Made by a program: the position numbers and the translations under genes
The notes under the pieces: model-generated
Database searches by the model: none
What the model was told of the DNA's origin: nothing
Seen by the model: the letters and a program-made list of their open reading frames with translations, nothing else
NCBI GenBank assembly: GCA_963975425.1
Contig: CAXBGS010000012.1
Span: forward strand, 158,182 to 222,181
Length of the DNA stretch: 64,000 nt
Direction: 5' to 3'
Source of the DNA: CAXBGS01 sp963975425
GTDB taxonomy: Bacteria > Planctomycetota > Planctomycetia > Pirellulales > Pirellulaceae
Part shown: positions 38,037 to 47,587 of the stretch, piece after piece
Layout: each line of letters opens with the position of its first letter
How positions within the stretch are numbered: the stretch's first letter is position 1

Positions 38037-38264
38037 TTAGTCGGTACTCTCCTCGGGTTGGTGTAAGTGATCCATGTCTAGGTAGCGGCGTGTGCCCCAT
38101 TTCGTGCCGGAGATGTGACGCAGCCTAGCCGCGACAAGCATCAACGCACTCTTCCCGTCAGGGAACGCTCCAACCACACGCGTTCTGCGCCGGATCTCCT
38201 TCATGATCCGCTCAAGCATGTTGTTGCTACGGATTCGCGTCCAATGTTCACGGGGGAATACCAT
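38037..38264 (-). pseudogene. IS256-family transposase C-terminal fragment
   Basis: The frame starts MVFPREHWTRIRSNNMLER and goes on to IMKEIRRRTRVVGAFPDGKSA. This is the C-terminal part of a mutator transposase with the IRxTNxLER-like motif (here RSNNMLER) containing the catalytic Glu. The rest is missing upstream, where the sequence becomes unrelated at about 38270. It is a different IS256 subtype from the intact one. Confidence 0.8.
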
Positions 38265-38314
38265 GTACGAGTGGAATGCTCGTAAGCGCCCAAGGCGACC
38301 ATTCGTGCCGGCGA

Positions 38315-38650
38315 CTATTTTTCGAGGCGAGCGAGGCGGCGGCGGAGCCGGTCTCGTTCGCGGCGGATGTTGTGCTCCTCCCGTTGCTGTTGACGGTGGC
38401 CGCGGATTGAGTCAGGGTGAGACGCCGCCCAAGTATCCGGTCGAAGTGATTCGTAGTCTCGATTCCCGGAGAGTAGCTCGTTTAGCAGATCCTCCAAGTA
38501 ACTTCTTACATCCAGGTCGTTGCGGATCGCACTGCTGACGATCGTCATCAACGTCGCTGTCCGGTATCCTGAGGCAAGGCTGCCAAGGTGAAGCCAGTTC
38601 TTGCGACCCAGGGCAACCTGCTTGACGAATCGTTCACAGAACCCTCCTTG
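38315..38650 (-). pseudogene. tnpC: IS66 TnpC C-terminal fragment
   Basis: The minus-strand reading GRKNWLHLGSLASGYRTATL, then MTIVSSAIRNDLDVRSYLED and ESLRPDTWAASHPDSIR, matches the C-terminal part of IS66 transposases (RxNWLFxGS, then a VDVxxYLxDLL and PDxWxxxHP segment). It has a basic tail typical of this group in planctomycetes. With the tnpA and tnpB pieces at 40383-40801 it forms a split element. Confidence 0.75.
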
Positions 38651-38683
38651 TTTCCGTTGTTTGCGGGTATTGATTTCTACCGT

Positions 38684-39240
38684 CTATGACATTTTTTCTG
38701 CGGGATTTGTCAACGAAGGTGGCATCGGAGCACTGCCATTGGGCTGGTGCGCTGAGAGTTTCTTTAGGCGGTTCAGTTCGACTTCATTCGCCCAATAGAT
38801 CCTTCGGTATCCTAGCTTGGACGATTGAATCCAGCCCCGACGGTGCCAACCAGTTAGCGTAGACGGTTTAATCCCGAGTTCGCGAGCAAGGTCACTCGAA
38901 CGCCAACGGGGCTTTGCAACAGACGGTTTCGAGCCGATGAGGCTTTTGCGCCGCAGCACGCGAATCAAGGCGTTGATACTCGACAACGTAAAGCGGTCCT
39001 TGCGCGCCGGGCGGAAGCCTTCTTGGTTGAGCATCGCCACCAGTTCCTCGCGAGGACAAGCCGAGTTGTACAGTTCAGTTGCACGACGATACAGCGCATC
39101 GCAGTCTTCAAGGTCATCGAATGTCGCAACGGTGCGACGTGTCTCATGTTGACTCTGGAATCCGCCAGACCAATGAATCGTTACGACAAGACGTTCCGAA
39201 TCGGGGACCACTTCAACGACGATCTTCTCGATTAAAATCC
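38684..39240 (-). pseudogene. C-terminal fragment of a recombinase-like protein, DNA-binding tail
   Basis: The reading frame (EKIVVEVVPDSERLVVTIHW, then EELVAMLNQEGFRPARKD, SDLARELGIKPSTLTGWHRRGWI) is open to about 39240 and stops being coding where the IS21-type sequence begins. It resembles the C-terminal region of serine recombinases: LNxEGFRPxR, followed by a MerR-like helix-turn-helix (DLARELGIKPSTLTGWHRRGWIQSSKLGYRRI). The catalytic domain is missing. The exact subfamily is uncertain. Confidence 0.55.
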
Positions 39241-39492
39241 GAACCAGATCCTGCCGGTCTTTGTTGGTTGCTTGCGCTCAGTCACAAGTATCGTTGCGAC
39301 CAGATCGAACAAGCCTGCGAGATCGCGTGGCGACACGGTGACTTCCATCTGCGAACGATTCGCAGGCTGATTGATCGATCCGGTCCGGTTCAAGAACTGA
39401 TGCCTTTCTTGGAAGACCACGAACTGATCCGGCCGCTGGCGGACTATGACGCCTTCGTTCACGAGTATGTTCAAGGCCGCCTGACTTCCTAA
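39238..39492 (+). pseudogene. istA: IS21 IstA C-terminal fragment
   Basis: The plus-strand frame reads DPAGLCWLLALSHKYRCDQI, EQACEIAWRHGDFHLRTIRR and DYDAFVHEYVQ, which matches the extreme C-terminus of IstA transposases. It is followed by istB after 35 bases. The DDE domain is absent, so the element cannot transpose by itself. Confidence 0.75.
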
Positions 39493-39527
39493 TTCTTGAC
39501 CCTAACGTTTCATGGAGGAAACGACCA

Positions 39528-40310
39528 ATGAATGAGAACTTATCAAGAACCCTGCGCGAACTCCGACTCGGCGGGATGGCCGAGACGCTTGAAGTTCGGC
39601 TACAAGAGGCGACAGCGAGCAAGCTGACGCATTTGGAATTTCTCGAGTTGGTGTTAGCCGATGAATCGCTCGTTCGAGGTGATCGTAAGATCGAGCGAGG
39701 CGTTCGTCGGGCGAGCTTTCGCGACGTGCGTCGGCTAGAAGATTTCGACTTTTCATTCAACCGCAGCATCGACCGAGCGAAGGTGTTCGAGCTGGCCAGC
39801 GGTCACTTCCTTCGCAACGCCAAGGACGTGTTGATGTGTGGTCCACCCGGAACGGGCAAGAGCCACTTGGCTCAAGCGATCGGCCACGCCGTGATACGCT
39901 CTGGTGCGGTGGTTTACTACCGCAGTATCTTTGACGTGGTGCGCGACTTCTTGCACGACGAGGCGATGGGTGGTGAGGAGAAAGTGTTGGCGCGTTACCT
40001 CAAGCCGGACTTACTGATCATCGATGACATGGGGATGAAGCAGCTTCCCAAACGCAGCGGCGAATACCTGTTTGAGATCATCATGCGTCGCCACGAGGTC
40101 CGCAGTACGGTGATGACAACGAACCGCCCGCTGGAGGATTGGGGCAAGCTGATCGGCGACGTTCCTAGTGCGAGTGCGATCCTGGACAGGTTTTTGCAGT
40201 CCGCCGAAATCATGAAGATTACCGGTCGTAGCTACCGTCTCAAGAATGCGGAGAAAACTTCAAAAGGGACCAAAGCGCCCCCCGGCTCATCCGCCGAAGA
40301 AGACATATAG
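39528..40310 (+). CDS. istB: IS21 helper ATPase IstB
   Basis: The 260-residue AAA+ protein is intact, with Walker A G105PPGTGKS112, Walker B LLIIDDMGM, and TTNRPLEDWGKLIGD plus the ILDRFLQSAEIMKITGRSYR tail typical of IstB. ATG 39528 has AGGAAAC upstream. It would assemble on target DNA to stimulate IstA; with IstA truncated it is an orphan. Confidence 0.93.
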   Translation: MNENLSRTLRELRLGGMAETLEVRLQEATASKLTHLEFLELVLADESLVRGDRKIERGVRRASFRDVRRLEDFDFSFNRSIDRAKVFELASGHFLRNAKDVLMCGPPGTGKSHLAQAIGHAVIRSGAVVYYRSIFDVVRDFLHDEAMGGEEKVLARYLKPDLLIIDDMGMKQLPKRSGEYLFEIIMRRHEVRSTVMTTNRPLEDWGKLIGDVPSASAILDRFLQSAEIMKITGRSYRLKNAEKTSKGTKAPPGSSAEEDI

Positions 40311-40347
40311 ATCAGGCGACTCCGCCCGATCCTGAACCACCAATTTC

Positions 40348-40383
40348 AAAAGGGACCACAAGCGCCCACAGGTGGTCCCTTTT
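40348..40383. repeat. Hairpin at the IS21 right end
   Basis: AAAAGGGACCAC and its exact complement GTGGTCCCTTTT are separated by 12 bases. Related words (AAAGGGACC plus AAGCGCCC) also occur inside the element at 40263. It marks the IS21 end that interrupts the IS66 tnpB. Confidence 0.7.
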
Positions 40384-40478
40384 CAAGCGCCCCGCGACAC
40401 GAGTCCCGAAAACCCCTTTCTCATGTCGGCCGGTTTGCTGTAGAGATAGATTCCGCTGGTGGTCGGAAGAGCGATCAC
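40383..40478 (-). pseudogene. tnpB: IS66 TnpB N-terminal fragment
   Basis: GTG 40478 opens VIALPTTSGIYLYSKPADMR, then KGFSGLVSRGA before a stop. It is the N-terminus of IS66 TnpB, cut by the IS21 end. GTG overlaps the tnpA stop codon (GTGA). Confidence 0.75.
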
Positions 40479-40801
40479 GGGTTCGCCTCCGCATCGCGCG
40501 GGGCGAGTCGGTCGACCACCAGCCGCAAGCTCTCGGTATCACCGGCGTTCAGTTCGATCTGAGTGCCACAGGGAAAGCGGACCTTGACATCGCGAGCCGC
40601 ACTTCGGTCGGTGACCTCGACGGCAAGGAACTCGCCTCGCGATTCGGCTTGATTTCGGATTCTTCGTCGCCACTGGTAAAACGATGCGGTGGAGATGCCG
40701 TTCTGATCGCAAAAACCAGCGATCGTCAGGTCAGACTGTTCGTAGCGTTCAATCAGTCGTGACCACCGTTGGTGAACGGCTGGATTTGGTGAGCGGGCCA
40801 T
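40475..40801 (-). CDS. tnpA: IS66 TnpA-like accessory protein
   Basis: The 108-residue protein starts at ATG 40801 (MARSPNPAVHQRWSRLIERY); the longer frame to 40867 crosses the IS terminus. It carries the helix-turn-helix FCDQNGISTASFYQWRRRI of IS66 TnpA. The element's left end at 40856 (TGTTGGCGCGTGGCG) is inserted in an IS3 orfA. Confidence 0.85.
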   Translation of the reverse strand: MARSPNPAVHQRWSRLIERYEQSDLTIAGFCDQNGISTASFYQWRRRIRNQAESRGEFLAVEVTDRSAARDVKVRFPCGTQIELNAGDTESLRLVVDRLAPRDAEANP

Positions 40802-40856
40802 GTAGACCTCCAGGCTGAGAGAGTGAAAACCCACCAGCCTACGCCACGCGCCAACA

Positions 40857-40962
40857 ATGGTTCCCACGTGCGCTTACGCTTCTTTCGCGTCATTGGAATC
40901 CTCCTGGGGTGGTGAAGTTATCTCACCGAAGGCAGATTTCCAATTTCAAGAGAGGCAGCACA
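40857..40962 (-). mobile_element. IS3 left-end fragment with orfA start
   Basis: The end (TGTGCTGCCTCTCTTG as read on the minus strand from 40962), the leader with GGTGAGATAACTTCACC and AGGAGGATTCC, and ATGACGCGAAAGAAGCG match the IS3 copies at 17552 and 44959. It is cut after a few codons by the IS66 terminus. Confidence 0.8.
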
Positions 40963-41107
40963 AGATCGAAGGCCCTCGCACCAGGATCGTCGCCGACGAA
41001 TTGTGCGTAAAATGCTACGTGAATCAATTTTGAGCGATCTGCAAACCGGCACCGACGAGAGAAAAATCCGGCGCCGATTCGAACAGCTGCTCACCCTGGC
41101 GGCATGA
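40963..41107 (+). other. C-terminal end of an unidentified reading frame
   Basis: Outside the IS3 end a plus-strand frame reads RIVRKMLRESILSDLQTGTD, then RKIRRRFEQLLTLAA and stops at 41107. It is highly charged and looks like the tail of a gene cut by the IS3 insertion. It has no recognisable domain. Confidence 0.3.
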
Positions 41108-41225
41108 TCAAAGGCAGCCTTAAGACAATTCACCTAAAGTGCAGTGATGTAAGCAATCAATTAAATACCAGAGCCAGGGCTGGCTCTCAAATGAGCGCAA
41201 TAATCAGGACGTTATCAACGCGATA

Positions 41226-43418
41226 TTACTCTGAAGAATCTATAGGCGAAAAGCGACGCGGTTCTTTGAGTACAAATATATCGATAGACCAGCCGATTGT
41301 ATCTATAGGAGTTTGACCAAGGAAGATTGCAGCGGATGGTATCGTGCTTCTAGGATCAATGGAACGAGCTAGACGATCCCGACTAATTGCGTACGTGCCA
41401 GCACGCAAAACCTGCTGTCCCTGCTGATCAAGAAAATCGAAACGTTTTGGCATACTTACCGAATCAATTCCGATGTCATTTGGGTCGAATCCGGAAATGC
41501 AGTTGATATACACAGAACCGGTGGTTTCTCGTGAATCTAGCCAATGCTTGAGACAAAGCAGATCCTGGCCCCAGTCGATGTTACTGTGCAATAAATACTT
41601 CGAGCCATTCTTCGGGCCTCCAGCAAGCTTGTTGAAATACGACAGGCAGTGGGGATATACAAGTAGGCTGCTCGTGATCGCATGAGCAACCGCAACGAAC
41701 GCCGCGGATATCAGTATTTGACGGCATCTCAATCGCCTGAATTTTTTGGGCCACAAGCGGCACCGAGCATGGTTTGCGAGTCGATCGCACCCCGCCGAAA
41801 CAGCGATTCTTATTTCAGTATCGGCTCTGGAGCACCTTAGATCATCCTGATTCCAGTTCGCAAACACAGAGAAGTTGCGTTCGTCAAATATCGTATTTTG
41901 TGCGAAAACGCGTCCAATCCAGATATAGATGAAGGGAAAAACTGGCAACACGTATCGAAAATGCTCGTTAATGCCCGTTTGGGAACTGACGAACGAAAAG
42001 ATCGCTATCGCAGGTGTTAGCAAGAATACTTCGTCTCGGATCGGAGATGGCGAGGAGTGGAACTGGTTCCCGACCGCAAACGAAGGATTTCCAATATTTC
42101 GCATATGACCTACGAAAAAGGTCAAGCATGCAAGAAGGAATAATATCCACGTTCCGATTGGAACCTTAACAGCGGCAGCATAAAGATAGTAGTACCACCA
42201 TCCCTCTTCCGACCATCGCCCGGCAAGAAAAAAACGATTGTGATAAGCCTCAAAATCCCTGCGCTGCAAATCGATGCCGATGATGTAGTGCTTAGGAAAC
42301 GGAACAGGTATCATCCCAAGCCATGAGTCACTAAACCGATTCTTAGTGCGAAGTGAGGTATCAAAGTATCCTATTGCAGCTTCTTGACTGGAAGCCACGT
42401 AGGCTCTTTCGGGCTTCGGCAACGAATCTTCGGAAGCGGCGAGGGCTGAGCTGAAGAATTGATAATCCTTTAGTGGCGTAAAGGTTCCCTCAAAACCGTA
42501 GACAAAATTTACTATAAAGACACTGAGCAACATTCGAACTAATAATTGTGCCGCTTCACGCGACCAGTCCTTCAACCTCATTTCATGCCTGAACGGAGGC
42601 GAGGACTGCTTTCTTGGAGCGTTGACAACTTTGTAGCACGACAAGGAAGCGAGTTCTCGCCTCCGTTCAGTCGAAAAGGAGTGGACCTCTGACAGCCGAT
42701 ACGCTAACCATACTGCTGGCCAAAGCGGATAGAATATGATCAGCGTGGTCTTTGCAGACTCAGCAAAGCCGAGGGCAATGCCGCTAATCAATGTTGTTCG
42801 AAAGTTCGGCTTTTTCAACCAATGCCAGAAAGCGTAACATGAAAAAACGCCAAGTGAGGCAGACGCCACGTCGGACGTGATCAATTGCCCATGTGCAATA
42901 ACGTTCGGGCAAAAGCACCAGAGTGCCATGGAAATCAATCCAGCCCGTGTTCCGTACAGCCTACTTCCCCATAAGTAGCAAGTAACCGCTCCGAAAAGGC
43001 TAAACGGCAAGCAAATCCATCGCGAGATTCGTGACAGCAACAGGATACGGGGTCCATTGGCCCTGCAAAAATCTCGGCCAATTTGCATCTCATCTCGATT
43101 ACCTGGCTCATGTGACAGACTATTCCAGTCTGTCTCGCATCCAACGATAAGAACGGGTAGGGCTGCTACTAGCTTTACCAACGGTGGATTGACAGGGTAC
43201 AAATCGAATCGCTGAAATTGCCAGTAGCTAACCCCTGCCGCAAGGTTGGCGGGTTCATTGTAGGTCGGGCTATGAATAAAGGCGCCGTACGCCAGTAGAC
43301 CAGTGTGAGTCAAAAGCAACGCGGCAATCATAAGTGGGGCAGCGACGATTCCAGAAATGCGAATGTAACGATCGACCCTCGCTTTCATCGTACGCCTCGG
43401 TATCAAAATGTCGCTCAT
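41226..43418 (-). CDS. Membrane glycosyltransferase-like protein (GT-C, PMT/GT39-like)
   Basis: The 730-residue multipass protein has about ten membrane segments. The first extracytoplasmic loop has SPTYNEPANLAAG, where Asp/Glu-containing motifs of GT-C transferases lie, and later TDWNSL, MALWCFCPNVIAHGQLITSD, and FAESAKTTLIIFYPLW. A C-terminal region near LPVFPFIYIWIG and an extracytoplasmic tail (KYLLHSNIDWGQDLLCLKHW) follow, as seen in planctomycete dolichyl-phosphate-mannose-protein-transferase-like proteins. It presumably moves sugars from a polyprenyl carrier. No glycosylation partner is adjacent. Confidence 0.75.
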   Translation of the reverse strand: MSDILIPRRTMKARVDRYIRISGIVAAPLMIAALLLTHTGLLAYGAFIHSPTYNEPANLAAGVSYWQFQRFDLYPVNPPLVKLVAALPVLIVGCETDWNSLSHEPGNRDEMQIGRDFCRANGPRILLLSRISRWICLPFSLFGAVTCYLWGSRLYGTRAGLISMALWCFCPNVIAHGQLITSDVASASLGVFSCYAFWHWLKKPNFRTTLISGIALGFAESAKTTLIIFYPLWPAVWLAYRLSEVHSFSTERRRELASLSCYKVVNAPRKQSSPPFRHEMRLKDWSREAAQLLVRMLLSVFIVNFVYGFEGTFTPLKDYQFFSSALAASEDSLPKPERAYVASSQEAAIGYFDTSLRTKNRFSDSWLGMIPVPFPKHYIIGIDLQRRDFEAYHNRFFLAGRWSEEGWWYYYLYAAAVKVPIGTWILFLLACLTFFVGHMRNIGNPSFAVGNQFHSSPSPIRDEVFLLTPAIAIFSFVSSQTGINEHFRYVLPVFPFIYIWIGRVFAQNTIFDERNFSVFANWNQDDLRCSRADTEIRIAVSAGCDRLANHARCRLWPKKFRRLRCRQILISAAFVAVAHAITSSLLVYPHCLSYFNKLAGGPKNGSKYLLHSNIDWGQDLLCLKHWLDSRETTGSVYINCISGFDPNDIGIDSVSMPKRFDFLDQQGQQVLRAGTYAISRDRLARSIDPRSTIPSAAIFLGQTPIDTIGWSIDIFVLKEPRRFSPIDSSE

Positions 43419-43970
43419 CGATGCGTAGGTGACCCTGGTAGGCTCCCGTTTTGTGCACAGGCCGTTATGAAAGATTGCGTCCGGAAACAGGAAATGGGCT
43501 TTTTACCAGAGGATGTTGCCCAAACGGCATCGATGTTGCGAGTGGATTACAAAATCGTAACGCCGTTTGAACGGCAACGACTTGGTACTTGTCGTTGAAT
43601 ATACTATCACACGAATGGGATGAGATTGAATCCTTGTCCCTCCCGAGAACTCGATCCACTGAACACGTTTTCACCTTGTTCTTTCACAACCTGGTCGATG
43701 ACGTAGAAATTCGGTCGCGAATGTTACCGAGCTCCGATGAATTGTCTTGGTTCAACGGGAATTGGAATTTGCAGCCTGGCGAGTTGAACAAAATGGCGGC
43801 GTCGTGCCGGTAGTTCTGGCATCCTGCCAGAAAGGTTTTTCGCATTGCGGAAACATCGAAGGGAAGAGGGCGGCATCAAGCGACACCGCCGCCCTTCGAC
43901 GTTTCACTTGGCACGGCGCTCGGGTTGGTCCTCACCAGAGCCCTATCCTCCGACCAAGCTGACTCAGTCT
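43419..43970. other. Intergenic with a GC-rich hairpin
   Basis: No supportable gene. AGGGCGGC and GCCGCCCT (within 43869-43899) form an 8-bp GC stem that could stop transcription, but there is no T-run. Confidence 0.35.
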
Positions 43971-43976
43971 CTCAGA

Positions 43977-44560
43977 TCAACTCGCCAGTGCAAGTGATTT
44001 TTCATTTGATTTGGCTCGACGTCGAACGCGAGCTTCTTCAAGTTTCCGATCCCGCTCGGCGTGAATTTCATCGTCCAGTCCACACAGGCAGTCGGCTGGT
44101 GTGATGTAATCAAGTAGTAGAACGTACCACCGACGTTGATATACGAAATATCGACACCAATGAGCGTGCGGTTTTTTCGGCTGCTTGAAGCCATTTCCCT
44201 TGGACGAGGAACCGGGTGACTGACGGTCCAGTCGGCCCGCGGCTTTCAGGACGCGATAGACCGTCGAAGGACTTACCGCGACAATGTCGTCATTTAGCAT
44301 CATGAACGTCAGCCTTCGGTACCCTTCCAGTGGATTGCGGTCGTGGAAGTCGACGATCGCTTTGCGTTCCCAATCTTCCAGCCACCAATCCCGTGGAATC
44401 TTACCGTTGTGTTCGTTGATTTGTCCGTAACGTTGCTTCCAGTTCTGAAACTTGTTCTCCGCCAAGCCGAGCCAGGCCAGCAGTTGCTTGGCCGACAACT
44501 CGCTCCGCTGCTTCCAGTACTGGATGTAATCGACGATTTGGTCTCTCGTGTCATGGGGAA
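43977..44560 (-). pseudogene. IS3 orfB (transposase) with frameshift and deletion
   Basis: The reading begins HDTRDQIVDYIQYWKQRSEL and runs through AVSPSTVYRVLKAAGRLDR. After KPHAHW the correct frame shifts by one to GVDISYINVGGTFYYLI, which holds the first catalytic Asp of DISYI. Then it jumps to ITPADCLCG and EIHAERDRKLEEARVRRR, the normal C-terminus. The stretch with the second Asp and the Glu of the DDE triad is missing, so about 130 residues are deleted. Confidence 0.8.
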
Positions 44561-44572
44561 CCCAGCGACCGG

Positions 44573-44890
44573 TCAGAGCTCCCCATTTTCTTTTTTTGAG
44601 CGGATGTTTTCCTCCATCAGCTCGGCGATCACTTCGTTCTTAGAGTCGAGCTTCTCTCGCAGCTGCTCGATCATGGCGTCCTGCTTGGAAGCCTGGGCCT
44701 TGGCTGATCGTGGAGAGCCAAACAGGTGCTCAAGTTGAGCCAGCGCTGTGTTGATCCAGTTGTGAATCATGGTTGGCTGGACATCGAGATCATTGGCAAT
44801 CTGAGAGACCGGAACACCGTCCTTCAAGTGCCTGCGGACCGCGTCGGCTTTCTGAGTGTCACTGAACGAACGTCGCTTCTTTCGCGTCAT
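44573..44890 (-). CDS. IS3 orfA (helix-turn-helix protein)
   Basis: The 105-residue protein MTRKKRRSFSDTQKADAVRR has the LKDGVPVSQIANDLDVQPTMIHNW helix-turn-helix, a leucine-rich C-terminal helix (MIEQLREKLDSKNEVIAELM) for dimerisation, and GGAGGATCC as ribosome-binding site. It is intact. Confidence 0.85.
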   Translation of the reverse strand: MTRKKRRSFSDTQKADAVRRHLKDGVPVSQIANDLDVQPTMIHNWINTALAQLEHLFGSPRSAKAQASKQDAMIEQLREKLDSKNEVIAELMEENIRSKKENGEL

Positions 44891-45195
44891 TGGGATCCTC
44901 CTGGGGTGGTGAAGTTATCTCACCGGAGGCAAAATTCCAATTCCATGAGAGGCAAGACAAAAGGAAAGCTTGTCTTGTCTTCGGAACCGAGGCTTGGGGG
45001 TTCGAATCGGAAAATTTTGTAAGGGTGGCGGCTCTAACGGAGCTTGCGTCGTTGACCGCACCGCGAGCAAAACGGTTGATTTCCCATAACATATATTATC
45101 ACTCTCTATTAGCGATTCAAAGAAACTTCAAATGTGTGCGTCCCGACACTCGCCCCAATCTTAAGGTTAATCTTCGGCGCCAGTTGCACCTATCC

Positions 45196-47529
45196 TCAGG
45201 TTCGTTTCTTGCGTTCGATCTTGAACGAACCGCTGGCACTAACCTTAATGACAGTGCTGCCACGAAACTTATCGGCCAGCAACTTGGCGATACTCGATCC
45301 GGAGCCTACCGGGCTCGAGGTGGGACTGGAACTATTTTGAATGCCGCTGACGCGCTGAGCGAAATGAGTCAAAAAGTGAGAGTTTGCACGTTTGCGGATC
45401 ACATGGAGGCCATCGGTTTGCAGCAGGCCAGCCAACGGTAACGGATTAAGCTGTTCAAGAGCACGGATGATTCTCACGTTGGCTCGCATGGGCTCGACTT
45501 GCAGGTCTCCACCTGCTCCCCCGCCGCCACTGTGTAGCAGATGCTTATCGAAGTTTTCGGCGTCGTCGTCGTGCAGAAACAGCAAGAGGCTGCTTTTTTG
45601 GTCTCGCAACAGAATCGTGATCGCTTGTTCAACTCGTCGAGACACGGGCATCGATTGTGACCGTTGTGTGAGCGCCTCGCGGGCTTGTTCTTCACCTATG
45701 ACTGATGGTTGTTTGATTTCAGCCACGTTGCCCACCAAGATTTTTTGCAAATGGCACCGAAGATTTTCTCGCGGCCTTGGTAGCCATCGAAAGCCGTCGA
45801 AAGTCAAGACGAAGCGATCTTCGTTTTTCAGGCTTGATCGCAGCTTTGCATGGATCTCGACTTTACCTTGGCTGCCCTGAAGGAACACGCCGCGGTGGTG
45901 GGGCCCGTTGCGAGAAAAGAAGCTTTCCAACTGCGCAAAAAGAAGACCATCGAGATTGAAAACGGATTCCTTTTGCAACAGATGCGTCAACAATCCGGTC
46001 TCTGGATCGAGCAACAATGCCAATTGTGGCGACTGGCTCAACTCGGCCAGATTTCCGGCACTGTCTTCAAAGTCAAACGTAAATGGTGTCCACGAGGAAG
46101 GGCGACACTTTGTGCGAGAGCCTTCACTAACGGGATTCCCTCCCTCGCCGTTATGGATAAACTCATCCAAAAGTGAGGCGACAGGATTGAGGTCGGGGGG
46201 CGTACCATTTTGCTCTTCCTTCGGCTCGCGATAAAGACTCGTGGCTTCACAACATTCGTCGATCCAACGATCGCGGTGAACTCTTGTGTCTTCGTCTCGA
46301 ACCTGTGAGCCGTCCGGCAGATAAGCCGCCGCCGGAATGAAGACAGTAAAATCAAACGGAGTCCCCTCAAGGGTTCGATTGGCCAGTCGCTTACAGAGTC
46401 GGACTGCGCTGAGCATTACGCGATGGAATCGCGTCGTTTCATTGTTCTCGACCGCTTCGCTACTTAGTTCGCGGCACAAGCCGTCGAAGATCGCGTAGTT
46501 TTCTTTGTTCTCAAATTCCAACCTCATTAATTGCCGGACTTCGGAATCGGGTTGAACTCCCCAATGGTTCCACGCGGGTGTTGGTCCGGAACGATCCCGA
46601 GCGCCTCGACGTTCACCGAATTGAAAGCCCGCTTTGCGACGCAGGGTGATAGCGCCAAGCAACTTTTCGCTCAACTCTCGATAGGTTGCGATGTGGAAAG
46701 TGAAGTAGCGCACCGGATCATGGGCATTGTCGGATGCCGGATCGCCTGTTACGTCCTGTTCGGCTACTTGACCCCGATCCTGCCATAGCAGGAGGCTTGA
46801 TCCGCCACGGTCGCGAACGAACTGAGCGATCGCCAAGGACCACTCGAGTGAGGCGGTCAGTATTCCCGACTTCGCCTGCATGTTGATCTCTCGCTGCCGC
46901 TCGTCATCGGCAAGCTCTGCCCAACGCTGCAACTGAATGAGGCATTGAACGACAGGACCGCGTCCAGCGTTGGTCAGCAGGTGCCGAAGTCGTTCCGTCG
47001 TCGAGACTCTTTGAGAGGCACCTTCGGTCTTGGGCCCCAGAATCAACAAGGTGCGGCACTCGATATGTGACGACGGGTCGCTAGTGATCGAAATCACAAA
47101 TTCCGACAGCGAGCGGGTGCCATCTTCTCTCGGAAATCCGTGGAACAAGTTCTGCGCTAAAGCGTCGTGCCGCGTTTTATCGTCCTGGTTTTCCCGGTCG
47201 ACGGTTTCATTGATCAGGAAGGGAAAGCCGTTGAGCCCTTTGAAACCTTTTTGCAGCAAGGTTACTTTTACGTCTTCGTGTGCAGTGATTTCGGGGTAGA
47301 TCAACGGCTCAGATTCCATGCCTCGCAGGGATGTCAGGATTCGTTGTCCAATCCGCGAATGGAACACATCGCTAGAGTCGCGAAAATCATTCAATGGCAG
47401 GATGTAGGTGCTGCAAGCTTCATCATGAAACGTCTTCTCCTGCTGAACGGAGGAAGCCTTACCCGGTGACGTTCCATCGCCAGACGTCGACGTATGAGTC
47501 GACTTTTTGACTGTTTTGCGTTTTGCCAT
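45196..47529 (-). CDS. Large protein with a C-terminal DisA_N-like (DAC-like) domain
   Basis: The 777-residue protein begins MAKRKTVKKSTHTSTSGDGT (basic, disordered). The first 540 residues are not recognised. The last about 170 residues look like a diverged diadenylate-cyclase-type fold: LLLFLHDDDAENFDKHLL, ALEQLNPLPLAGLLQTDGLHVI and FRGSTVIKVSASGSFKIERKK. The catalytic DGA motif is DGL (Asp706-Gly-Leu) and the RHR motif appears replaced by GSGSSIAKLL, so it may bind but not make a cyclic dinucleotide. It is the last gene of a three-gene minus-strand operon. There are no membrane segments. The domain call is moderate and needs a profile search. Confidence 0.55.
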   Translation of the reverse strand: MAKRKTVKKSTHTSTSGDGTSPGKASSVQQEKTFHDEACSTYILPLNDFRDSSDVFHSRIGQRILTSLRGMESEPLIYPEITAHEDVKVTLLQKGFKGLNGFPFLINETVDRENQDDKTRHDALAQNLFHGFPREDGTRSLSEFVISITSDPSSHIECRTLLILGPKTEGASQRVSTTERLRHLLTNAGRGPVVQCLIQLQRWAELADDERQREINMQAKSGILTASLEWSLAIAQFVRDRGGSSLLLWQDRGQVAEQDVTGDPASDNAHDPVRYFTFHIATYRELSEKLLGAITLRRKAGFQFGERRGARDRSGPTPAWNHWGVQPDSEVRQLMRLEFENKENYAIFDGLCRELSSEAVENNETTRFHRVMLSAVRLCKRLANRTLEGTPFDFTVFIPAAAYLPDGSQVRDEDTRVHRDRWIDECCEATSLYREPKEEQNGTPPDLNPVASLLDEFIHNGEGGNPVSEGSRTKCRPSSWTPFTFDFEDSAGNLAELSQSPQLALLLDPETGLLTHLLQKESVFNLDGLLFAQLESFFSRNGPHHRGVFLQGSQGKVEIHAKLRSSLKNEDRFVLTFDGFRWLPRPRENLRCHLQKILVGNVAEIKQPSVIGEEQAREALTQRSQSMPVSRRVEQAITILLRDQKSSLLLFLHDDDAENFDKHLLHSGGGGAGGDLQVEPMRANVRIIRALEQLNPLPLAGLLQTDGLHVIRKRANSHFLTHFAQRVSGIQNSSSPTSSPVGSGSSIAKLLADKFRGSTVIKVSASGSFKIERKKRT

Positions 47530-47587
47530 GAGGTCGCCCCAAGTTCGCGATCAATGGAAATGTCTACGGAGCGTTTATGGCCTTCGC

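Larger units (their letters stand above)
43971..44959 (-). mobile_element. IS3-family element with internal deletion
   Basis: The left end at 44959 (TGTCTTGCCTCTCATGG on the minus strand), the leader and an intact orfA are followed by a shortened, frame-broken orfB. The right terminal repeat could not be found with confidence; its end is placed just after the orfB C-terminus. Confidence 0.7.
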
